A stretch of DNA of 64,000 nt from a bacterium (lineage in GTDB: Bacteria; Bacillota_I; Bacilli_A; Izemoplasmatales; UBA1188): assembly GCA_017541975.1 (NCBI GenBank), contig JAFXYB010000029.1, forward strand, positions 52,567 to 116,566, read 5' to 3'. Under the pieces are notes generated by a model. The model was given only the letters and a program-made list of their open reading frames with translations, was not told where the DNA came from and searched no databases. This document shows positions 17,133-27,900 of the stretch, in pieces; the first letter of the stretch is position 1; every line of letters begins with the position of its first letter. Made by a program: the position numbers and the translations under genes.

Positions 17133-17867
17133 ATGAAAAACAGACCTAAATCCCTATTAAACATCATACCTATTTCAGTCAAGCTACTAATAATAAGTGG
17201 CATTTTCGTAATTTCAACAATTTCTTTTGCCCCATCATATGGATGGTTTTCGTATATTAAATCAACCTTAGGTATTTCAAGAATTGAAAACCCTACATCA
17301 ATAAACATTACATCAGGTAAAAAAGAAAGTTATATGTGTATTGAACTTGCGGGACTTGATTTATCTGATGAGTCTGGGTATAAGGATTTTGTATTTGGCG
17401 TCAGTGGATTAAACGTTAAGAGTTATAGATTCCAACTCGCATATACCACAAACAACCAATTAAATTATTCAATCTATCATGCAGTTGAAGGTAGTAGACC
17501 TGGAAATGAAATTGGCTATGTTGATTACTATTCTCATGATGGACTCAACACACTCACTACCTATTATATTCCATCAAATTCAAGCCTTGTTTCTGGTAAC
17601 TTCTTAAACACAAACAGTAGTGCGACTCTCGCTACTAATGATCCAAATGATGAGTACTATGAAAAGACATATGATGATTATGACTATGTCAATGAATTCG
17701 CTATGCCAATCTACTGGCAAAGCGAACTTGTAATGGCTGGTGAAGAGGAAGAAGGCACCGATACATTCTTTGACTATTACATCTTAAGAGTATCTTGGGA
17801 TGGTGTAAGACAAAATAATAAGGAGACTGATATTATCTATATTACTGCTCGTAATGAATCAGCATAA
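17133..17867 (+). CDS. Membrane-anchored surface protein with SipW/TasA-like N-terminus (2 of 3)
   Basis: 244 residues. A hydrophobic segment at about 17-36 ends FAPSYGWFSYIKS, again an aromatic-rich junction, followed by a beta-rich domain (NPTSINITSG onward). No cysteine pair, sortase signal or known enzyme motif. It starts five bases after the previous stop; there is no clear ribosome binding site before the ATG at 17133, so translation probably depends on coupling. It belongs to the c-di-GMP-controlled operon. Role unknown. Confidence 0.68.
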   Translation: MKNRPKSLLNIIPISVKLLIISGIFVISTISFAPSYGWFSYIKSTLGISRIENPTSINITSGKKESYMCIELAGLDLSDESGYKDFVFGVSGLNVKSYRFQLAYTTNNQLNYSIYHAVEGSRPGNEIGYVDYYSHDGLNTLTTYYIPSNSSLVSGNFLNTNSSATLATNDPNDEYYEKTYDDYDYVNEFAMPIYWQSELVMAGEEEEGTDTFFDYYILRVSWDGVRQNNKETDIIYITARNESA

Positions 17868-17876
17868 GGTATTAAA

Positions 17877-18890
17877 ATGAAAAGAAGAAAACTAATTGTA
17901 ATTTCATTAATGTCATCAATAGTTTTAATCTTGACAATCGCTTCGATTGTTGTTTTTGCTGTTTACACAAAGAGTAGTAGAACTAAACGTGTTATATCAT
18001 CAACTAAGGATAATGGAATGCTTTTCTCATCAAACTACCTAAGTCCAACAGTTGAAAATGCCTATAATAAAAAGACAATCACAACTCCTGCAGATGATGT
18101 TTCTGCCAGCATAAACCTTACTGTATGTAATTATGCACAGGAAAACAGAGGTGAATATCACGAAACCAATATCACTTATACTCTGTCATTTAAACTCATG
18201 TATAAGACCTCTGAAACAACATTCAGAGACGCAGTTCAAGGCGATTTAACTAGTGAATCTGTCACCGTTAAGTTGGTTGGGACGAATACCACCTATACAT
18301 TAAATAGTTCTAATCTTTCTGTCACTCCATCAAGTGGTGACTTTTATGAGAGGGTACTTACCGGTGGTATTTCATCTACAGATACGTATACCATCACATT
18401 TAGCACTGACTTCAACGACGAAGATTCAAGAATATGTCTATTCTTAATCGCTACACCTGTCGGTAACTATCAAGACATCAAGAGTATGGATGTAGTTCTT
18501 CACGTTAAAGTTAGATCAGAAGAAGCTAAGACAAGTTGGACAGGCGCGCTCAATGAAACAAAAGCACCATCATACCTTGATGGTTTTAACTATGTTGTCT
18601 CTGGTAATGGTTCTGGAACAATAATTTTAAGCTGGGATCCAACAAAGCTTACAATCAATCAGTTCTTTGTTTTAGATATGATTCCATCATCTGGAACAAT
18701 CAAATCAGGAAGCGTTGATGATAGTGAGGAAAAAGTTAACGATGACTGGCTATACGTAAGATTTGATGTAGATTCAAGTGAAGTATCTAGATATGAGATA
18801 CAATTCTTTAGAATTAATAGTAGTGTAGAGTTTGAGACTCTAGATGATGTTTTAGATGCAATCAATTTCGATTTCAATAGTGCAAGTTAG
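17877..18890 (+). CDS. Membrane-anchored surface protein with SipW/TasA-like N-terminus (3 of 3)
   Basis: 337 residues. Hydrophobic segment at about 7-29 (LIVISLMSSIVLILTIAS), then VYTKSSRTKRVISSTKDNGM. Threonine/serine-rich beta-sandwich-like sequence follows (ITYTLSFKLMY, TYTITFSTDF), suggesting two Ig-like or TasA-like domains. The C-terminus (SVEFETLDDVLDAINFDF) is helical and not anchored. The ribosome binding site is weak (AAGGT). It lies nine bases after the preceding gene and ten before the giant gene, all one operon. Not recognised beyond this. Confidence 0.68.
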   Translation: MKRRKLIVISLMSSIVLILTIASIVVFAVYTKSSRTKRVISSTKDNGMLFSSNYLSPTVENAYNKKTITTPADDVSASINLTVCNYAQENRGEYHETNITYTLSFKLMYKTSETTFRDAVQGDLTSESVTVKLVGTNTTYTLNSSNLSVTPSSGDFYERVLTGGISSTDTYTITFSTDFNDEDSRICLFLIATPVGNYQDIKSMDVVLHVKVRSEEAKTSWTGALNETKAPSYLDGFNYVVSGNGSGTIILSWDPTKLTINQFFVLDMIPSSGTIKSGSVDDSEEKVNDDWLYVRFDVDSSEVSRYEIQFFRINSSVEFETLDDVLDAINFDFNSAS

Positions 18891-18900
18891 GATATAAAAA

Positions 18901-21900
18901 ATGAAGGAAAAGAGATCTAGCAAATTCCAAAAATTAATAACTCTATTATTTGCTGCAATTGCGGTCTCTTTTGCATTGATTTTTAGCGTTTCTAAAGCTT
19001 ATGCGCTAGATGAAAAAGAAAATGCAGGTAATTATACATTCTATTCAGATGATGCATTTATTAACTACGCAAGAGCCTTCAACGATAACGGATATAATGC
19101 TTATGATACTATCACTCTAAATCAGTTAGATAGTACCTATTGGAATCTTCCTACGGAAGGTAAAGGTTTTACTGGTCTCGGAACTAGCACAAGACCATTC
19201 AGAGGTAAAATCATCATCACAGATTCCGCCGTTAAAGAGTTCTATCTTGAAGCACCACTTTTAAACTGTGCAACGACAGAAGCTAAAATCGTTAAATCAC
19301 CTCAAGAGGGTGCTCAAACTCAAACAATCACAATTAGAAGAATTAAATCTAATGCAAACCCAATACTTATCGGCACACTTAAAAACGTCGCAGGCTATTC
19401 ATCTGACTTTAATGTTATAAGTGCTCATAATGCCATGGATAGTGATAATGAACTTGTATGTAATACTGGTTCTCTAATTGGGGAAATTGAAGATGGCGCA
19501 GATGTTACTATCACATTCACTAACAATAATACTCATAATTCAATAAAATCAAACATGTCATCAAATGGTGACATTGGTATGATCGCTGGTACTGTCGGAG
19601 AAGATGTAACACTTACTATATCAAGCATAAGCGGAACAAACACAGAATACGATATTACAACGACAGGTAATAATAAAGCTGCCGGTGGACTTGTTGGTAG
19701 GATGGGTGAAGGATCAAGTTTAATTATGCCAGCATCTTTCACATCAATTACCACAGTTAATGCTGTTAATGGTTATGCTGGTGGATTAATTGGTTATTCA
19801 AATAGTTCAATAGTAAATATCAATTCATCAACTGTAGTGATAAACAAAAATATCACAGGTGGATATTCAACTGGTGGTATTTTTGGTTATTACATAAATA
19901 GCGATAGTGCTAAAACGTTCGATTTAAAGAATGTTACTATAACCAACGCATCTCTTATAAAATCTCAAAAAGGAGAAGGAGCTACCGGTGGTATTTTCGG
20001 AACATTAATTTCAGATTATAGTATCAATATAACTGATAGTACGACTAATATAGAAAATGATTCCAACTATAAGATAGAAGGAGTAGTTAGAGGAAATAAT
20101 ACCTATAAGTCTGGTAGTTTAATCGGTTATTATAGCAACTCAGGCCTTACAAATACCTTAAGTATTTATAATGAAAAAGTTAACACAAGTATTAACTCTG
20201 GATTAGTAGCTGGATTAATTGGTAAAATAGATGATTCTAATCCAGCATATATAGATATTCATAATGTCAGAGTTAAAGCAGCATCTGGTGCCTTTGATGC
20301 AGGTTTAATAAATGATATGGGAACTGCTGGTAGTTTCTTAGATTTATCAAATAGTGTAATCATAAAAGGAAATGCTAAAGACGGTATCGTAGACCTATTA
20401 AACGAAGGCGTAATAAGAATTAAAGGTACTACAGATTTAAGTGAAATATCATATGAATCATCTGCAGCACAACTTGTGGGACGCCGTGGAAACGGACTTA
20501 TCTATGCTCTTGGAAGTGGTGCTAATTCTAATTGGACTTTCAAGAGAAGATCAAGCAGTCAAGATAATATCTATGTTGATGATATTGGTGACTGGGGTCA
20601 AGTCTTAAGAATTGATTCATCATATAATACACTTAATGAATCAGATTTCTTTATAGTAGATGATACCAATCATACTGTAACCCTCCTACCTCATGTTCAA
20701 TCAATGGGTAATATCGTCTCATTTATTAAAACTGCTTTAAATATTCAGTTGAATATTGAAGATAAAGGTGCTTTAAAATTTAGTAGTTCATCAAGAAGCA
20801 CAACAATCCTATCTTCAAATCTATCAATTACCGCAAATATCGATTTAATACATACTGGTATAGTATCATTCCAAAGAGATAATGGTGAAAGTGAATATTA
20901 CACAGGAACATTCAACGGAAATGGAAATACCATTAAACTTGCCCTTGGCGAAGCATATGGTGTAGTTAATGGATCAGCAAAAACAGAAGCAAATAATGGA
21001 TATAACTATTTCGGTACTGTTCATGATCACCACTATGTGGGTCTATTTGCCAATACAAATAACGCAGCACTTACAAATGTTACTATTGATGGATTTATTC
21101 ATTCAAAAGCAAGTTCAACCAATTTTGGCCCACTTGCTGCATCGATTAAATCAACATCATCATCAACAATATCTAATATTACATCAAAGACTGCTATATA
21201 TTCATATGCTCGTGGTGGAGCAGCGAATGTCGGTGGTGTAATTGGAAGAATAAATGATTCATCAACTGGAACTATTTCAATAAGTGATATCACAGCTGAA
21301 AACAATATTAATGAAATTAGAACAGCTGCAGGTGGCGTTAGATATGGTGGTGTGATTGCCACAATAGATTCAGTAAACACTCTTACACTGAATCTTGATA
21401 CAATTAACTTAAAAGGAACATTTACTAACACATCGTCATCAACTTATAGTTCATTTGTATATGGTGGTTTAATCGGATTTATTAAACAAGATAGAGGAAA
21501 CCTAAATAGAACAATCAATCTCACAAACATTACAGTAAGTAATGGTTTTAATGCTACCTATAAAACCACAAGTGGAACCGCAACCGCATCAATTCTTGGT
21601 GGTACATGGCATGATGCACTTGTTTATTTTGGTACAACAAGTTCTAATGGTATCACCATAAATAATACATCTTCGTCAATTACTGTTAATTCAGGAAGCA
21701 GCAATAGTAGAATAGGTGTACTCGTTGGAAGAGGTTCAGGTAAGTGGTATGTAAACGATATAAATGTAACAAATCTCACTGTAACATCAAACGTAAGTTC
21801 AAAACTTGGATTTATCGTATATGATGCCTATACAAATGTTGATACAGCATATTCTGGATTATATTTAATTGTAAAGAGAAGTGACTTTGATATCGCAAGC

Positions 21901-24900
21901 GCAGTATTCAGTGGCACATATTCAACATTCGATGAAATCTGCGGAAACTCTATCATCACAACTGATGGCAATATTCTATCAAATGGTCAAGCGATAATAT
22001 CTTTAGAAAACGCAAGTAATGCAGCACTCGCTATGGATGGTTCAAATTGTAACACATATCAAAATGTAACAGCTTATGGTAAGACAAACCAATCTATTAA
22101 CCCATCCACAAGGTATTACTATAATGTTGACTGTATCTTAAATAAAGAGACAAAGACTAATGCTGATAAGTTCTTTATATGGAGCATAAAATCATATGCT
22201 CACTCAACAATCGCACCACTCTTTACTGGCGGATTTACAAACACAAATATCACTGGTATTCTCGATATGACTGGATATTCTTATTATCCAATCAATATCG
22301 CACAAACAGTTACCATCTCTTCAGCATCAATTAAGCTTGTGAATTCATTAATAGAAGCATCAGAAGCCGGAAGCGAAAACAGTGATTCAACTATTCGTTC
22401 AACTCATGTGGATAATCAATCACAACACTATATGATGCATGAAGGAATGTTCATAAATGTAACTGGAACACTTTCAATCAGCACATTAAGTATTGCTGGT
22501 GATATCAGTAACTATGATTCAAGATCAGGATTTATTGCCCTTGGTACAGTCGGTGGACTCGATTCAACTCAAATAACAATAAATCTTTCTAATATCACTC
22601 TTGATGGTGCTAAAGTAACATTTAAAGGTGGCACAACTGATGCACCACTACTTTTAAATAGAATTTTAAAGAATACATCAATAACATTAAATGGATGTGT
22701 TGCATCAGCAAGTGGATATGATTCTTTTACTTATCCTGCTGCATCATCCCTCTTTGGTGATGCCGGTGATAGCCTTGCGACAAACATCAACATCACATTT
22801 AGTTCTTTAACCCTCGATTCAAGAAAAACTGCTGGTATTAAACTATCAGCATATCATACTACAAGATCACTCTTCTCAAAGGCAACACTTCTAAATAGCT
22901 TAGTTTATGTCAACGGACAGGCGGTATATAATTTCGAAAGAAGTGAAGACTGGGGAAGCGGTAACCAAGTAACTTATGGGTATGAACTTACTGGATCAGT
23001 TGAATATGCAGGAAAAGAAAGCATGTATTATAATGATACAGTTTTCTATGTAGATCCAACAAATTCAGCAGCAACTTCAGCATATAACTTTAGTACTGGG
23101 TATCTTCCATATGTGTTTACCGCATATAGTCAAGCAAACAAATGTCATGAAGTTCGTGTCAATGTTAAAGACTCAGCCGAAATATCTGGTTGTGGTAAAT
23201 ATAATGATCCATATATCATTGAGACAAACAAAAACTATACTGGTTCAGAATTATTAAACGCTATCGCAAACATCATTAAAGGTACTCCTACAAATGGAAC
23301 AAAGATCACTCTTCCAGATACTCTAATCTCTGATACTGATGCTTGGTGCTCAAATAATAGTTCTGATCATTTATATACCTATAATGGAACAGCATTTGAA
23401 AGAACTGATGATGTAAATACCACAAAGAGTCTAGCCGACGTAAGACTCCATCTTTCAAAAGCTTACTATTTAATCAAATCAAATATCACATTAGATGATG
23501 GATATATTGGCCTTGGTGTTTTAGATGCTAATGAAGATACCTATATGTTTAGAGGTGTTATTGTTGGACAAAATTCAAATATTACAATCACTAATAATTC
23601 ATCAAATCCTTTAGTCTTTGCATCTAATGGATGTGTTATTAAAGATCTAACAGTAGTAGTTAATAAGAATATTGAATTAACTTTAGCAGCAACATCCACT
23701 CTTTCTCCACAAACAGGTTCAATGCCAGCCTATGGCGCTCTAATTGGTAGAGTATTTGGTGGAGATAATATCATTGATAATGTCAACGTAAGATATGATA
23801 AATCAATCACCCTTACAGGCAACTTCACAAGATTAATCCCAGTTGGTGGATATGTTGGTGCAGTAGTATCTGGTGGCTTAATTTTTAGAAATATGAATAC
23901 TGATGAAGGCGGTGATATCGATGGCCTTCCAAACACTAAATGTTCATATATTTCTAACGAGACATACTATTATGTTAATCCAATTATAGGAAGAGTAATC
24001 GCCGGTTATTCATTCACAGAAAAATCTGAATACGTTTATAGTGAATCGAATGTCACTATGAAGAATGGCTTAAAGAACTATGGTATATGTGATATTAATA
24101 GTTCATCATCAAATAAGATTTCTACCACTGGAAGTAAGTTCCAATTAGCTTTAACTGTGCCAGATGCCCAAAGTCTCTTCATTCTCTCATGTATAGTTAA
24201 TAGTGGTGCAGGATCAGCATCAGTTCAAACTTCTGCGAGTGTTACGGCATATGCCGACATGGGCACTAGTCTACTTGCTGGGTACAGAAATACATCAGAA
24301 ACAAGAACTGCCCTTTATAATCACGTTGGTACAACAGAACCAAATTCAGCAAATGTTAGTGATTATCAAACTGTTATTACGTATGATAAGAGTGATACAA
24401 GAAATAAAATTCCATATATCATAAAACAATACACAAACACTGATGGCGGATATTATAGGACAAGAAGTATATGCGGTAATGGATCAAATGCTGGTGTTGG
24501 AACTATTACACTTTCAAATGTCACTTATAACCTTCCTGCAGGGTTTAGAGGAATTGGTGGTATTTATGTTGATGCAAATTACTATAAATTAAGATTTAGA
24601 TCAATTAATGGTAATAATGCTGTAATCAATTTTAATATGAGTTACTATGAATATGATGTATCAACAAATGGTGAAAACTATAAAGCAAATGCCTCTAATA
24701 CTGGATTTGGCCTCTTTAATAGTATGTACCATAACTCAGCAAGTGATACTAATACCATTAAGAATCTCACTCTTTCAGGTTCTATAACCTATGATATTAG
24801 AAAGAGATCTAATGGCAACATAATTGTTTATGCCCCACATACTCCAGAAAGTTCACAGTGGTATACATCACCATACACATCAGAAGACTTAATCGCATCT

Positions 24901-27900
24901 AGTGATACTAATTTAATGTCTAACTCTGGTGTATTAAATCTCGGTGGACTTTGTGGTTGCCTTCAAGGAACCACAAATATCCAAAACGTTACTATGAATA
25001 ACCTAACAATAAATGGTGCAAAATTTGCTGGTGGTTTAATTGGTTATTCATCAGCAAAAACCATAACAATCAAGAATCCAAGTGCAACTAATTTGAGTGT
25101 AACAGGAGGCTTTTCTGGTGGAGGCCTTATTGGCGGATTCTATGGCAATGGTAATCTAACAATTACTGGTGAAGAAAATTCACATGCAATACTTGATATT
25201 AATAAAATATCCGTTAAAGGACATGCCGCAAGAGCAAAATTATTTGCTGATGGATTTGGGTACAATTTCAAATGCGCTGGTGCCCTTATAGGTTACGTTA
25301 GCACCGGAACTAACAATACACTTACTATTAACTATGTGGATGTTGTAAATGGTGCTATTACAATTGATGATGAGGGGTACTATAATGACGCAAATGTTGA
25401 TCCAACTAAAACTCACATTGCCAATTTAAGATATAAATGCATGATTGGTGGTATCTGCGGTGAGGTTAAGAACTCAAATATCGTAGTGGATAGTATTACT
25501 ATAAGCGAAGTAAATATGAGAGGTGAAGTAGCTGGAGGAATATTCGGGTTTATTAGCGATAGTGTCTATGGCACGATTGAAAACATTTCTCTTTCAAATG
25601 AAACTAAGAAAACTATCGATGGAACAAATATTGCTGGTGGATTTATTGGTATTTATTATCCAACTACTAGCGCTACTAAAAGTATCGTATTTAAAACAAT
25701 CACAGTATCAAATTACGATATATTGTCATCTGGCCAAAACGCGGAAAGATGTGCAGCGGGTGGACTACTTGGACTTTGCTACTGGTCCTCTTCTAAAAAC
25801 CTTTCACTTGAAAATATTCTCCTTGAAAAGATTAAAATTGAGAAGACTAATAGTTACAAGAACGAAAAAACAGAATATCTAGGATTCGGTGGTCTTGCTG
25901 GTACAGTCACTAATAGAGCAAGTGGTACTGCAGGGTCTATAACAGGATATAATATTCTTTTAAATGACGTTACTTTGAACATTCAAAACCAATGTAATAA
26001 ACCTGGTATTTTAATTGGTGTTAATAGTGCTAGCGGTGAATGTAGACAATTAGATGTTAAGATTGCCGGTATTTCTATTCAAAATTCATCTGGTGCAAAT
26101 GAAATAGTTGGAACATATAGAACCGTTAATGGTAATAAACAATACTATGGTGATTATGGATATGTAGTATTTGCTGATTATAATGGGATCAGTGCTAGTG
26201 AAGATGATAGTGATATCAATAAAGATCATGCATTCCTATATGATTCACAAAATGATATCGAAGAAGAATTGCCATATGTAAATGTTAATAGTTCAGTATA
26301 TATTGCTGATGATCAGTTACTCACTGGTGATGGTATGTCTAAGACTAAAGAAGAACTAGTTATAAATGATATCGTTAGTGCAAATGGTACAGGATATTAT
26401 GCATATTCTAGTCAATCACTTGTAGACTTCAACATAGGAAAACTTTCAACATTTAACGATGAACAATACCTAGTTCGTTCAAATGACTTTGCAGTCTTAA
26501 TCGTTGATGAAACATCAAGAGATAAGACTACAGCCCTTGTCAATGCATATTTAAATCTTCTTGCAAATACTAAGTTTGATTATGGTACAGATTATGCAAT
26601 AAATAACGTGAGTGTATTTGATGTTTCAATCTACAGAATGCAATATAATGAAGGCAATGGTACATTCACAAAACTCAATACCGAAGCTAACCTTAAGAGG
26701 GCTGATGGTAAGTTCTATATGTTAATCACAGATATCGATACATCAGGTACTGATAAGACGTTCTCATTAATTGATGTTAAATTTAAAGATCCAAACGATC
26801 CAGATAAGATAGCATACCACCTCTATGTACCTGTAATCGTAAAGAAGATGTTTAAATATGAATTTAGGATTGCGACTGGTACTGGTACAACTTATGATTA
26901 TTCTTGGTACGACGATAACAACCGATTTGGCGTTAACTTAATGGAAAACCTCGGAACTCCAACTACAATCTATTTTGAATACGAATATGAACGTTCTAAA
27001 GCTGACTGGTTAGATGCTATTAGAAATGGTGAGAACTTAATTAGAAACTATAATAAATACCTCAACATGCAAAGAATCAGTGCAAGTAATCTAGATGTAC
27101 AGACAGTAATGGTACTTGTCGATATTCAAAATGGTGGTAAACCATATTATGCAAGATTTAATAATTCCGTTTATTCAACTAATATGTTAAATCTTCAAGG
27201 TTTTAGAGAAACCCTTACCGCAAATGGTTCGACTGGTACAGCGTTCGCTCCAATTGATTTAACTGATATGCTAAATATTACTGCCACAGTTAGTGCTGAA
27301 GGTACATTTATGGTTGATAATGTGAACCCAACAATTAGGGCACATTATAATGGCGATATCATCAATCTCCGTCTTGCAACCGAATCTGATGCAGCTGGTA
27401 CAAGATATACAGTTGATATTGATGATGGTGGTGAAGAAATGGAAAACATCAAAGAATGTTACTATATTTCGTTCTTTACACATGATTCAAATACAAATAT
27501 CCTATATCAATACAATATCACTGTGCCAAGTACATTTGGTGTACCACAATATCCATCTAGACTTGACCATCAAGATGATATCGAAAATAGAATAAGACTA
27601 ATATTTGGTAATATCTTCGTTCAAGAAGGATTTGAAGTAAATACATTCACACAAGAAGAAATCACTGAAACAAACAATACCATAAACATTGAAATGAAAT
27701 CCACAGTATCAATCGCAAGTGGTGTTAAAGATGAAGTCGTTTCATATTTAAGCACAGATGTTCTATCATTCTATCAAAGTTTCCTTGTCATGCTTGAAAA
27801 ACGTGAAGCATCTTCAACTACAAGGATTATTGCTGGTGAACCAAATGTTAATGGTAGATATGGCATAAATTCAACTGCCTTCAACAGAGAAACATTAGAT

